54,371 bases of DNA. Source: Nevskia sp. GTDB taxonomy: Bacteria; Pseudomonadota; Gammaproteobacteria; Nevskiales; Nevskiaceae. Shown here in pieces: positions 10,096-18,462 of this stretch; within the stretch, counting starts at the first letter, position 1; each line of letters begins with the position of its first letter. A program made the position numbers and the translations under genes. The stretch is taken from positions 1-54,371 of the forward strand of contig NZ_JAHFRY010000011.1 in assembly GCF_023266035.1 (NCBI RefSeq), read 5' to 3'. The notes under the pieces are model-generated. The model was not told the DNA's origin. It made no database searches and saw only the letters and a list, made by a program, of their open reading frames with translations.

Positions 10096-10592
10096 GACTT
10101 CACCTTGATGCGCAGCATCTGCACGCCATCGCCACTGCTGACGGCGCGCACTTCACGCAGGCCGGCAACGCCGGTCCAGATCAGTTCTTCGGTGGTGCTC
10201 TGGTCCGGCTTCTTCTCGACCAGGCCGATACGAGTCAGCACGCTGGCATCGAAGGCGACTTCGCCCGGCGAGCGAACCGTCAGCCAGTCCGCCTTGCCAT
10301 CAATGAACACCACTTCGGTGCTGCCCGGTGCGTAACGGCAGCGGCGCGAATACAGCGAGCTTTCGCAATCCCAGGGCGGCCCGAGCACGACCGCGAGTTC
10401 GGCTTCGGTGCGGCCGGCGACATCAGCAATGCGGAACAGCGGCGCGCCGCTGGCCGGGTCCAGCGATTCGAACGCGGCCGCGTAGTCGTAGTCCTCATCA
10501 CCGTGGCGTGCACGGGTCAGCCAGAAGGTGACGGCGGCGGCGATGACGATCACCACTGCCAGTACTGCGAGCTTGCTGAAGTTCTTGCCCAT
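10092..10592 (-). CDS. Small membrane-anchored protein, BamE-like C-terminal domain possible, coupled to the macroglobulin gene
   Basis: I start this 166-residue protein at the ATG at 10592 (MGKNFSKLA) because AGGAG lies 10 bases upstream; an in-frame ATG nine codons earlier has no ribosome site. Residues of about 4-26 form one membrane helix (KLAVLAVVIVIAAAVTFWL), with basic residues after it and the bulk probably periplasmic. The body carries GRTEAELAVVLGPP, a pair of cysteines (WDCESSLYSRRCRY) and a VVFIDGKADWLTV strand. This order resembles BamE/SmpA-like domains (helix ending in LGxP, then beta strands with a DGK turn), but the likeness is pattern-based only. The stop overlaps the macroglobulin start (ATGA), so the two are translationally coupled and the protein may assist or anchor the macroglobulin. 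No function is established. Confidence 0.75.
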   Translation of the reverse strand: MGKNFSKLAVLAVVIVIAAAVTFWLTRARHGDEDYDYAAAFESLDPASGAPLFRIADVAGRTEAELAVVLGPPWDCESSLYSRRCRYAPGSTEVVFIDGKADWLTVRSPGEVAFDASVLTRIGLVEKKPDQSTTEELIWTGVAGLREVRAVSSGDGVQMLRIKVKS

Positions 10593-10654
10593 GCTTTCCC
10601 TGCTCCTGGCTTCGGTCATGCAACGCGGCGGGATGCGCCCGCGGCTTTTCCAAG

Positions 10655-11992
10655 CTACGGCTTGTGACCACCATGGGCCGCGATCTTCAGCGACAACTCC
10701 AGCGCCTGTTCGTAGTTCAGACGCGGATCGACGGCCGATCGGTAAGCGCGTTCGAGGTCGGTTTCGGTGAGGTCACGGGCACCGCCGAGACATTCGGTGA
10801 CGTCCTCGCCGGTCAGCTCCAGATGCACGCCGCCGAGCCGCGACCCACAGGCCGCATGCACCGCGAACGAAGCTTCGACTTCGCTGAGGATATCGTCGAA
10901 GCGCCGGGTCTTGAGGCCGTTGCCAGCGGTCTGGGTATTGCCGTGCATCGGATCGCAAAGCCACAGCACTTCATGGCCCGCGGCGCGTACCGCATCGATC
11001 ATCTTCGGCAGCCCGGATTCCACCTTGCCCGCGCCCAGGCGATGAATGAAGCTCAGGCGGCCCGGTTCCTTGTCCGGATTCAGCAGGCGGCAAAGCTCCT
11101 GCACCCATTCCGCGCTCATCGACACGCCGAGCTTCACGGCAATCGGATTGCGGATGCCGCGCATGTATTCGACGTGCGCGCCATCGACCGCCGCCGTGCG
11201 CAGGCCGATCCATGGCAGATGGGTCGACAGGTTGTACCAGCCCGGCTTGCGCGGCACCTGACGCGTCTGCGCGGCCTCCGCAGCCAGCAGCAGCGCTTCA
11301 TGCGAGGTGTAGAACTCGACGCGATTGAAGTCGTGGATCGGCTGGCCGGCCAGCGTTTCCATGAACTTCACCGATTCGGTGATCGCTTCGACCCGCTTGG
11401 AGTACTGCTCGGCGAGTGGCGCGTGATGCACCCAGTCGAGATCCCAGTATTCCGGGTGATGCAGGTCGGCAAAGCCGCCATCGATCAGGCCACGGACGAA
11501 GTTGATGGTCATCGCCGAACGCTTGTGGCCTTCGAGCAGCAAGGCAGGGTTCGGAATGCGCGCGTCGGAGGTGAATTCCGGCCGATTGACGGTGTCGCCG
11601 CGATAACACGGCAAGGTCAGACCGTCCTTGGTCTCGACATCGGCCGAACGCGGCTTGGCGTACTGGCCGGCGATGCGCCCGACCCGCACCACGGGCATCT
11701 TCAGCCCGTGGACCATGACCAGACTCATCTGCAGCAACACCTTCAGCCGGTTGGCGATCAGACCGGATTCGCAGTCGGCAAAGCTTTCCGCGCAGTCGCC
11801 ACCCTGCAACACGAAACGCTTGCCGGCTTGCGCTTCGGCCAGCCGCGATTTCAGCGCATCGACTTCCCAGGACGTGACCAGTGGCGGCAGGCGGCGCAGT
11901 TCGCCGAGTGCAGCTTCCAGCGCATTCGCATCGGGGTAGTTCGGCTGCTGTACAGCTGGCATGGCCTGCCAGCTCGAGGGGGTCCAGGTCAT
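10655..11992 (-). CDS. Class II 3-deoxy-D-arabino-heptulosonate 7-phosphate (DAHP) synthase
   Basis: The enzyme joins phosphoenolpyruvate and erythrose 4-phosphate in the first step of the shikimate pathway for aromatic amino acids. The 445-residue length and signatures belong to the plant-like class II family: RFVLQGGDCAESF with the metal-binding Cys, RVGRIAGQYAKPRS, SHEALLLAAE, WIGLRTAAVDGAHVEY, WLCDPMHGNT and HLELTGEDVTECLGG. I chose the ATG at 11992 (MTWTPSSW) because it gives the normal N-terminus; the open frame continues 43 codons further through the promoter region but has no family similarity there. No clear ribosome site precedes this ATG. The gene diverges from vapBC. It is unrelated in sequence to the AroF/G/H enzymes of E. 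coli, so I give no symbol. Confidence 0.95.
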   Translation of the reverse strand: MTWTPSSWQAMPAVQQPNYPDANALEAALGELRRLPPLVTSWEVDALKSRLAEAQAGKRFVLQGGDCAESFADCESGLIANRLKVLLQMSLVMVHGLKMPVVRVGRIAGQYAKPRSADVETKDGLTLPCYRGDTVNRPEFTSDARIPNPALLLEGHKRSAMTINFVRGLIDGGFADLHHPEYWDLDWVHHAPLAEQYSKRVEAITESVKFMETLAGQPIHDFNRVEFYTSHEALLLAAEAAQTRQVPRKPGWYNLSTHLPWIGLRTAAVDGAHVEYMRGIRNPIAVKLGVSMSAEWVQELCRLLNPDKEPGRLSFIHRLGAGKVESGLPKMIDAVRAAGHEVLWLCDPMHGNTQTAGNGLKTRRFDDILSEVEASFAVHAACGSRLGGVHLELTGEDVTECLGGARDLTETDLERAYRSAVDPRLNYEQALELSLKIAAHGGHKP

Positions 11993-12022
11993 CGGTTTCG
12001 GGAGGTGTTCTTTGGAGGGAGA

Positions 12023-12041
12023 ATTATAGGCGGCGTGGTAG

Positions 12042-12051
<10 letters not shown>
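12023..12051 (-). promoter_or_regulatory. Putative sigma-70 promoter of the DAHP synthase gene
   Basis: On the minus strand a perfect -10 box TATAAT occupies 12028-12023. The hexamer 17 bases upstream (GATGGT, 12051-12046) is a poor -35. The start codon is about 30 bases downstream of the -10 box, which fits a short leader. Confidence 0.5.
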
Positions 12052-12325
<274 letters not shown>

Positions 12326-12333
12326 GCAGCCCG

Positions 12334-12765
12334 ATGCTGTACTTCGATACCAGTTTCCTGCTGCCCTACTTCACGACCGAAGCCTCGTCGACGGCTGTAG
12401 AGACGTTTTTCTCCCGTCACGATTTCGAAAGCTTCACGATCAGCCAATGGACCGCTACCGAGTTTCACAGCGCGATCAGCTTCAAGATCCGCTCCGGTCA
12501 ACTGGCTGCTGCCATGCATGACGCCATCCTCGAACGCTTCGCCACCGCCCGCGCTGAAACCTTCCTCGTCGTATTACCCACCGCCGCCGATTTCGAACTG
12601 GCCGGTGGCTTGCTGCGCGACTGGAAAAGCGGCCTGCGCAGCGGCGACGCCCTGCATCTAGCCATCGCCCGAAATCGTGAAGCGACTTTGGTAACGCTCG
12701 ACAAAACGCTGCTGAAAGTAGCTCGCAGTCTCAAGATCGCCCACAAGACCCTGCCCGGCTCATGA
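12334..12765 (+). CDS. vapC: PIN-domain ribonuclease toxin, VapC family
   Basis: The 143-residue product is a PIN-domain nuclease of the kind that cleaves tRNA or rRNA when freed from its antitoxin. Four acidic metal ligands are visible: Asp5 ([10 protein letters not shown]), Glu43 (TATEFHSA), Asp105 ([10 protein letters not shown]) and Asp123 (LVTLDKTL), so it looks active. It starts eight bases after the antitoxin stop. Its own stop overlaps the mutS start codon (ATGA, 12762-12765), which would couple mismatch-repair translation to the toxin operon. The RNA target cannot be inferred. Confidence 0.9.
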   Translation: MLYFDTSFLLPYFTTEASSTAVETFFSRHDFESFTISQWTATEFHSAISFKIRSGQLAAAMHDAILERFATARAETFLVVLPTAADFELAGGLLRDWKSGLRSGDALHLAIARNREATLVTLDKTLLKVARSLKIAHKTLPGS

Positions 12766-15341
12766 GTAGCGCGAAACCCGGCGAACACACGCCGATGATG
12801 CAGCAGTACCTGGCGATCAAGTCGCAGTACCCGGACACGCTGGTGCTGTATCGGATGGGCGATTTCTACGAGCTTTTTTACGAGGACGCACGCAAGGCCT
12901 CGAAGCTGCTCAACATCACGCTGACCAAGCGCGGCGAATCGAATGGCGCGCCGATCGCGATGGCGGGCGTGCCTTATCACCAGCTCGAAAACTATCTCGG
13001 CCGATTGATCCGCCAGGGTGAATCGGCGGCGATCGTCGAGCAGGTCGGCGAAGTCGGCGTCGAGAAAGGTCCGGTGCGCCGCGAAGTGGTTCGCGTGGTC
13101 ACGCCGGGTACGGCGACCGAGGATTCGCTGCTCGATTCGCGTGCCCAGAATCTGCTCGCGGCAGCCTGCATCGGCGGTGGCAAGTTCGGCCTGGCCTGGC
13201 TGGAACTGTCGTCCGGACGCTTCTCTGTGCTGGAAACCGAGAGCGCTGGCGACTGGCGCGCCGAGCTGCATCGGCTGCGCGCTTCTGAACTGCTGACACC
13301 GGAAGACGCGGCCTATGAACTCGGCGGCCTGCACGGCCGGGCGCGGCCGGTCTGGCATTTCGACACCTCGTCCGCTCGCCGCCTGCTGACCGAGCAGTTC
13401 GGTACTCGCGATCTGCGCGGCTTTGGTGCCGATGAACTCGGCCCTGCGCTCGGCGCAGCCGGCGCGCTGCTGCAATACGTGCAGGAGACGCAGAAGGCCA
13501 AGGTCGCGCATCTGACCGGTTTGCGAGTCGAAACCATCGACGAAGCGCTGATCCTCGATCCGTCGACGCGGCGCAATCTGGAGATCGAGCATTCGCTGTC
13601 CGGCTCCGTGCCGCACACCCTGGTTGCGGTGCTCGATGCCTGCGTGACCAGCATGGGCAGCCGGCAGATGCGGCGCTGGCTGTCGCGGCCGCTGCGTGAT
13701 CGCGAAACGGTGGGTGCCCGCCATGACGCGGTGGCGATGCTGATCGACGATGGCAGCTATCGGACGCTACGCGAAGCGCTGCGGCCGATCGCCGATATCG
13801 AACGCATCCTGGCGCGCGTGTCCTTGCGCTCGGCAAGGCCGCGCGATCTCGCCGGGCTGGGCGCTTCGCTGGCCGGGCTGCCGGCGCTCGTGCAGACCTT
13901 CGCGGCCATCGATGCACCGCTGCTGAGATCGCTGGCCGCAAGACTCGGTGATCACCCTTCCCTCGCCGCCGAACTGGCCCGCGCGATCGTCGACGAGCCG
14001 CCGCTGCTGGCCCGTGATGGCGGCGTGTTCCGTCCGGGCTTCGATGCTTCGCTCGACGAGCTGCGCAATCTGTCGACCAATGCCGACGGCTTCCTGCTCG
14101 ATCTCGAAAGCCGCGAGCGGGCGCGTTCCGGCATCGACGGCCTGAAGGTTGGCTACAACCGCGTGCAGGGCTATTTCATCGAGGTGTCGAAGCTGCATTC
14201 GGCGAAGGTGCCGGCCGACTACCTGCGCCGCCAGACCCTGACCAATGCCGAGCGCTACATCACCGAGGAGCTGAAGCGCTTCGAGGATCAGGTGCTCGGT
14301 GCCCGTGACAAGTCGCTGGCCCGCGAGAAACAGCTTTACGAAGCACTGCTCGACCGGGTTGCTGCCGATCTCGTGCCGCTGCAGGCCACCGCCGCTGCGA
14401 TCGCCGAACTCGATGTGCTGGGCAGCTATGCCGAGCGCGCCGAAGCACTGCGCTGGACGCGGCCGGCACTGGTCGAAACCGCCGGCATCCGGATCAGCGG
14501 CGGCCGGCATCCGGTGGTCGAAACCACGCTCGATACGCCGTTCGTGCCGAACGACAGCCTGCTCGACGACAGCCGCCGTCTGCTGCTGATCACCGGCCCG
14601 AACATGGGCGGCAAGAGCACCTACATGCGCCAGACGGCGCTGATCGTGCTGCTCGCCCACGCCGGCAGTTTCGTGCCGGCGGAAAGCGCGGTGATCGGCC
14701 CGGTCGATCGCATCTTCACCCGCATCGGCGCTGCCGACGATCTGGCGCGCGCGCAGTCGACGTTCATGGTCGAGATGTCGGAAACCGCGAACATCCTGCA
14801 CAACGCGACCGCGCAAAGCCTGGTGCTGATGGACGAAGTCGGCCGCGGCACGTCGACCTACGACGGCCTCGCCCTCGCCCGCGCCTGCGCCGAATATCTG
14901 GCGACGACCTCGAAAGCCTGGACGCTGTTTGCGACCCATTATTTCGAACTGACCGCACTCGCCGACGAACTGCCGGCGGTGGTCAACGTCCACCTCGACG
15001 CCGCCGAGTATTCATCGGCCGCCGGCGAACAGCTGGTGTTCCTGCACAAGGTGCAGCCGGGCCCGGCGAACCGCTCCTACGGCCTGCAGGTGGCCGCATT
15101 GGCTGGCGTGCCGACGCCAGTGATCGCGCGGGCGCGGACCATCCTCAACACGCTGGAAACGCAGGCCGAAGCGGCACCGGCGAAAGCCCTGCCCGCCGCG
15201 CGCAAACCGGAACCGCCACAGCTCGCGCTGTTCGCGCTGGCCGAATCGAAAGCGCTGAGCCTGCTCGACAAGACCGATCCCGATTCCCTGAGCCCGCGCG
15301 AGGCGCTGGAGCTGCTCTATCGGCTGAAGAAGCTGCGCTGA
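12762..15341 (+). CDS. mutS: DNA mismatch repair protein MutS
   Basis: MutS recognises base mismatches and small loops and recruits MutL. The 859 residues have the normal domain order. The N-terminal mismatch-binding domain has the Phe-X-Glu motif in MGDFYELF (Phe35, Glu37). The connector and lever domains follow, then the ATPase with Walker [10 protein letters not shown] near residue 612, the [12 protein letters not shown] Walker B/D-loop region and FATHYFELT. The C-terminal tail ends with [18 protein letters not shown], the dimer/tetramer segment. The start ATG overlaps the vapC stop, an unusual partner; an independent promoter inside vapC cannot be excluded. A 267-bp repeat element begins five bases after the stop codon. 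Confidence 0.98.
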   Translation: MSSAKPGEHTPMMQQYLAIKSQYPDTLVLYRMGDFYELFYEDARKASKLLNITLTKRGESNGAPIAMAGVPYHQLENYLGRLIRQGESAAIVEQVGEVGVEKGPVRREVVRVVTPGTATEDSLLDSRAQNLLAAACIGGGKFGLAWLELSSGRFSVLETESAGDWRAELHRLRASELLTPEDAAYELGGLHGRARPVWHFDTSSARRLLTEQFGTRDLRGFGADELGPALGAAGALLQYVQETQKAKVAHLTGLRVETIDEALILDPSTRRNLEIEHSLSGSVPHTLVAVLDACVTSMGSRQMRRWLSRPLRDRETVGARHDAVAMLIDDGSYRTLREALRPIADIERILARVSLRSARPRDLAGLGASLAGLPALVQTFAAIDAPLLRSLAARLGDHPSLAAELARAIVDEPPLLARDGGVFRPGFDASLDELRNLSTNADGFLLDLESRERARSGIDGLKVGYNRVQGYFIEVSKLHSAKVPADYLRRQTLTNAERYITEELKRFEDQVLGARDKSLAREKQLYEALLDRVAADLVPLQATAAAIAELDVLGSYAERAEALRWTRPALVETAGIRISGGRHPVVETTLDTPFVPNDSLLDDSRRLLLITGPNMGGKSTYMRQTALIVLLAHAGSFVPAESAVIGPVDRIFTRIGAADDLARAQSTFMVEMSETANILHNATAQSLVLMDEVGRGTSTYDGLALARACAEYLATTSKAWTLFATHYFELTALADELPAVVNVHLDAAEYSSAAGEQLVFLHKVQPGPANRSYGLQVAALAGVPTPVIARARTILNTLETQAEAAPAKALPAARKPEPPQLALFALAESKALSLLDKTDPDSLSPREALELLYRLKKLR

Positions 15342-15346
15342 GCGCT

Positions 15347-15613
15347 GGGCCTGTTCACGATCGCTTTGATCGCTGCGTTGCAGGTCAAAAGCACGCCGGG
15401 CGAGGCGCGAACCGCAGGCCATAGCCACCTATGGTCAAGGTTCGCAACGAAGTCCCGGCGCGCTTTTGGCCGCAACCCTTCGGGGCGGGGCCATTTCTGC
15501 GCATTGCTGCCTCTCTCGTCGCGCCAATGGGTCGGCCATTGGCCGCTCCTCGTTCGTTGCACTACGCAGGAATGACCTCCGCCGCAGCGATCAAAGCGAT
15601 CGTGAACAGGCCC
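15347..15613. repeat. MITE-like non-coding element with perfect 31-bp terminal inverted repeats
   Basis: The segment 15347-15377 is repeated exactly as its reverse complement at 15583-15613 (31 of 31 bases; the core of the left copy is TTCACGATCGCTTTGATCGC). Inside, 15377-15476 is itself a long imperfect palindrome centred on CCATAG-CCAC-CTATGG (15419-15434). A second palindrome reads CCAATGG-GTCGG-CCATTGG. No protein-coding frame is credible. The structure resembles a miniature inverted-repeat element or a large REP-like unit, moved by a transposase encoded elsewhere. I see no clear target-site duplication at its edges (GCGCT on the left, ACGGC on the right). It fills nearly all of the gap between mutS and rdgC. 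Confidence 0.75.
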
Positions 15614-15678
15614 ACGGCTAGCGACCGGCGCCCGCCTCCGCTACCCTCTTGCGCCCCACGCTGACCTGCCTCCATCCG

Positions 15679-16584
15679 ATGTCGATCTGGTTCAAGAATT
15701 TGACGGTGTACTCGCTGGCGCCGGGCTGGCGGATGACGGCAGCGCAGGTGGAAGAAGCGCTGGCCAAGCACCCGCTGATCCCGGTCAACAGCGCCAGCAT
15801 GCAGAGCCAGGGCTGGGTGCCGCCGGCGCCAGGCGCCGGCCTGGTCTACTCGCAGGGCAAGCAGTTGCTGATCGCGCTCGGCATCGAGCAGCGCATGCTG
15901 CCGGGCTCGGTGGTCAATCAGGTGCTCAAGGAAAAGGCCGCCGCGCTCGAACAGCAACAGGGCTTCGCGCCGGGCCGCAAGCAGCTGCGTGATCTCAAGG
16001 ATCTGGTCATCGACGAGCTGCGGCCGCGCGCCTTCATCCGCAGCCGCACGGTCCGCGCCTGGATCGATTTCGAGCATCACTACCTGATCGTCGACAGCTC
16101 GTCGCCGAAGCTCGCCGAAGATCTCGGCACCGTGCTGCGGGCCGATCTCGGTGATCTGCCGGCGGTGCCGCTCGATACCAAGGAAGCGCCGTCCGCGGCG
16201 ATGACGGCCTGGCTGGCGACGGGTTCGTCACCGCCGATGTTCATCGTCCAGGACGATTGCGAGCTGCTGGCAGACAATCCGACCAAGGCCGCGGTGCGCT
16301 ACGCCCGCCACAGCCTCGATGGCCCGGAGCTGAAAAGCCTGATCAGCGGCGGCAAGATCGTCACCCGCGTCGGCCTGGGCTGGCGCGAGCGCCTGACCCT
16401 GGTGCTGACCGACAAGCTGGCGATCAAGCGCATCCGCTTCATCGACATCAGCGAAGACGATGCGGCCGCGAAGAAGAACGACGCCGACGCCTTCGATACC
16501 GATTTCACCCTGATGACCGGCGAGCTGAGTCTGCTGGTCGGCGATCTGGTGGCGGCGCTGGGCGGCGCCAAGCCGGCGGGCTGA
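15679..16584 (+). CDS. rdgC: Recombination-associated protein RdgC
   Basis: RdgC forms a ring-shaped dimer on double-stranded DNA and restrains RecA-driven recombination. The 301-residue product starts at ATG 15679 (MSIWFKNLTVYSL), which matches the family N-terminus; an ATG ten codons upstream adds sequence not found in the family. Typical segments are LAKHPLIPVNSASMQSQGW, QLLIALGIEQRMLPGSVV, RAWIDFEHHYLIVDSSS, and the C-terminal FDTDFTLMTGELSLL. It faces rluB and is separated from it by an inverted repeat. Next to mutS it gives a small replication and repair cluster, although the repeat element between them argues against one transcript. Confidence 0.97.
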   Translation: MSIWFKNLTVYSLAPGWRMTAAQVEEALAKHPLIPVNSASMQSQGWVPPAPGAGLVYSQGKQLLIALGIEQRMLPGSVVNQVLKEKAAALEQQQGFAPGRKQLRDLKDLVIDELRPRAFIRSRTVRAWIDFEHHYLIVDSSSPKLAEDLGTVLRADLGDLPAVPLDTKEAPSAAMTAWLATGSSPPMFIVQDDCELLADNPTKAAVRYARHSLDGPELKSLISGGKIVTRVGLGWRERLTLVLTDKLAIKRIRFIDISEDDAAAKKNDADAFDTDFTLMTGELSLLVGDLVAALGGAKPAG

Positions 16585-16596
16585 ACAGAACAGCGA

Positions 16597-16679
16597 TCTC
16601 ACGCAAAGACGCAAGGACGCCACGAACAGCGACGTCAAAATTCTTCTGTAAAAGCTTCTCTTTGCGTCTTTGCGTGAGA
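16597..16679. repeat. 18-bp inverted repeat between convergent rdgC and rluB
   Basis: TCTCACGCAAAGACGCAA at 16597-16614 is matched by its exact reverse complement at 16662-16679, with a 47-bp spacer. GCAAAGACGC-type repeats recur in intergenic DNA of many proteobacteria. The spacing is too wide and T-poor for a simple intrinsic terminator, but the arms could pair in transcripts from either gene. Confidence 0.6.
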
Positions 16680-16707
16680 CAGCCTTTGATGTTCAGCCGC
16701 CGCCGAT

Positions 16708-17646
16708 TTACTCCGGCTTGCGCGGCTTGTAGCCGGTCCAGCCTTCCGGCTTGGCCTTGCGATCGACCTTCTTGATCGCATCGCGACGCGGCACGTCGCC
16801 GATCTTTCGCTCTTCGGCGCCCGGCCGTGAACGCCGCTCGCGCGGCTCCTTGGCTTTCTTCGGTGCTTCGAAGCCAACCGCCGCACGCAGCGCGCTCAGC
16901 TCGTCGCGATCGAGATCGCGGAAGCCGCTGGACTTGACGCCACGGCCGAGCAGGATCGGGCCATAGCGAACGCGGATCAGGCGGCTGACCTTCAGATCCT
17001 GCGAATCGAACAGGCGCCGCACTTCGCGATTGCGGCCTTCCTTCAGGGTGACCTTCCACCAGGTGTTCGCCGAGCCGGTCCGGCCTTCATCGTCGCCATC
17101 GTCATCGAGTTCGGGGGCAATGCGCTCGCCGGGCTCGATCTTGTCGAAGTGCGCCGGGCCGTCTTCCAGCTCGACACCCTTGCGCAGCTTGTCGAGCGTT
17201 TCCTTGGTGATGGTGCCGAGCACGCGTACGGCGTACTCGCGTTCCATCTCGTAGCTCGGATGAGTCAGGCGCCGGGCCAGCTCGCCATCGTTGGTCATCA
17301 GCAGCAGACCGGAGGTGTTGAGATCGAGACGGCCGACGGCGATCCAGCGGCCGTTGTCGAGCTTCGGCAGCTTCTTGAACACCGTCTTGCGGCCTTCGGG
17401 ATCGTCACGGGTGACCAGCTCGCCGACGCGCTTCTTGTACAGCAGCACGCGGGTCGCTTCCTTCGCATACGAATGGCGAACCATGCGGCCGTCGATGGTG
17501 ATGCGATCGCCGGCAACCACCTTCTGGCCGGCGGTCGCCGCGTCACCATTCACCTTGATGCGGCCTTCGGCGACCATGGTTTCGATGGCGCGACGCGAAG
17601 CGAGGCCGGCGTCGGCCAGCACCTTCTGAATCCGCTCGCCGCTCAA
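16708..17646 (-). CDS. rluB: 23S rRNA pseudouridine(2605) synthase RluB
   Basis: RluB converts uridine 2605 of 23S rRNA to pseudouridine. The 312-residue protein begins with an S4 RNA-binding domain (ERIQKVLADAGLASRRA to about residue 60). The RsuA-type catalytic domain follows, with the nucleophilic Asp in GRLDLNTSGLLLMTND and the strand EGRNREVRRLF. The C-terminal 70 residues are a lysine/arginine-rich low-complexity tail, usual for RluB. The start overlaps the scpB stop by four bases, the last link of the trpS-scpA-ABC-scpB-rluB operon. RluB rather than RluE or RluF is chosen from the N-terminal S4 domain, the basic tail and the scpB neighbourhood. Confidence 0.95.
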   Translation of the reverse strand: MSGERIQKVLADAGLASRRAIETMVAEGRIKVNGDAATAGQKVVAGDRITIDGRMVRHSYAKEATRVLLYKKRVGELVTRDDPEGRKTVFKKLPKLDNGRWIAVGRLDLNTSGLLLMTNDGELARRLTHPSYEMEREYAVRVLGTITKETLDKLRKGVELEDGPAHFDKIEPGERIAPELDDDGDDEGRTGSANTWWKVTLKEGRNREVRRLFDSQDLKVSRLIRVRYGPILLGRGVKSSGFRDLDRDELSALRAAVGFEAPKKAKEPRERRSRPGAEERKIGDVPRRDAIKKVDRKAKPEGWTGYKPRKPE

Positions 17647-18377
17647 TGGAGCACCACGTCGGCTGGTGACTCATCGCCGTCGGAACCGGTATCCGATTCC
17701 TCGTCGCTGTCGGCCTCCTCTTCGCCCGGACGCGGTAGCGCCGTGGCGCCAGCGCCGGCACCGAGCTTGGCCAGCGCGGCTTCCAGCTGTTCGAGATCCT
17801 TCACATCGGGCAACGCCGGCAACTGGTCGAGCGTGCGCAGATTGAAGTCGTCGAGGAACTGCGAGGTGGTGCCGAACAGCGCCGGGCGGCCCGGTACGTC
17901 CTTGTGGCCCAGCTCGCGTATCCAGCCGCGTTCCGAAAGCGTGCGCAGGATGTTCGAGGACACGGCGACACCGCGCACGTCCTCGATCTCGCCACGGGTG
18001 ATCGGCTGGCGATAGACGATCAGCGCCAAGGTTTCGAGCAGCGCGCGCGAATACTTCGGCGGCTTTTCCTGCCACAGGCGCGCGACCCATTCGGCGTATT
18101 CCGGCCGAACCTGCACGCGCCAGCCGCTGGCCACTTCCTTCAGCTCGCTGGCGGTGCCGGAGAAACGGCTGTCGACCAGTGCCAGCGCTTCGCGCAGTTC
18201 GCGCTTGCCGAGGTTGAACTCGGAGCCGACGAAGCGCACCAGCTGATCCATCGACAGTGCGCCGTCGGAAGCCAGCAGCAGCGCTTCGATGATCAAGCTG
18301 ACCGCGCCGAGATCGACGGCGGGTGAGGTCTCGGCCGAAGCCTCGACCATGGGGTTTTCCTGCTCTTCTTCGTTCAC
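17643..18377 (-). CDS. scpB: Segregation and condensation protein ScpB
   Basis: ScpB is the winged-helix (kite) subunit that joins ScpA and SMC in the bacterial condensin. The 244 residues show the two winged helices: IIEALLLASDGALSMDQL and later ALLETLALIVYRQPITRGEIE with VRGVAVSSNILRTLSERGWI. The family hallmark GRPALFGTTSQFLDDFNL is present. The last 30 residues are very acidic (EEEADSDEESDTGSDGDE). The gene lies 85 bases after the ABC permease gene, whereas in related genomes it normally follows scpA directly. SMC itself is encoded about 10 kb away in this window. Confidence 0.96.
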   Translation of the reverse strand: MNEEEQENPMVEASAETSPAVDLGAVSLIIEALLLASDGALSMDQLVRFVGSEFNLGKRELREALALVDSRFSGTASELKEVASGWRVQVRPEYAEWVARLWQEKPPKYSRALLETLALIVYRQPITRGEIEDVRGVAVSSNILRTLSERGWIRELGHKDVPGRPALFGTTSQFLDDFNLRTLDQLPALPDVKDLEQLEAALAKLGAGAGATALPRPGEEEADSDEESDTGSDGDESPADVVLH

Positions 18378-18462
18378 GCTTTCAGTCCTTCGGATGCATC
18401 GGTGATCGCCCAGCAGTGGCTGCGCGCTTGCCGCCTCACGGCGGGGTTATCTCGTAATACCG

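Noticed and set aside
15347-15613. Insertion sequence with its own transposase
   Set aside because: The element is only 267 bp and has no credible coding frame, so it is listed as a repeat.
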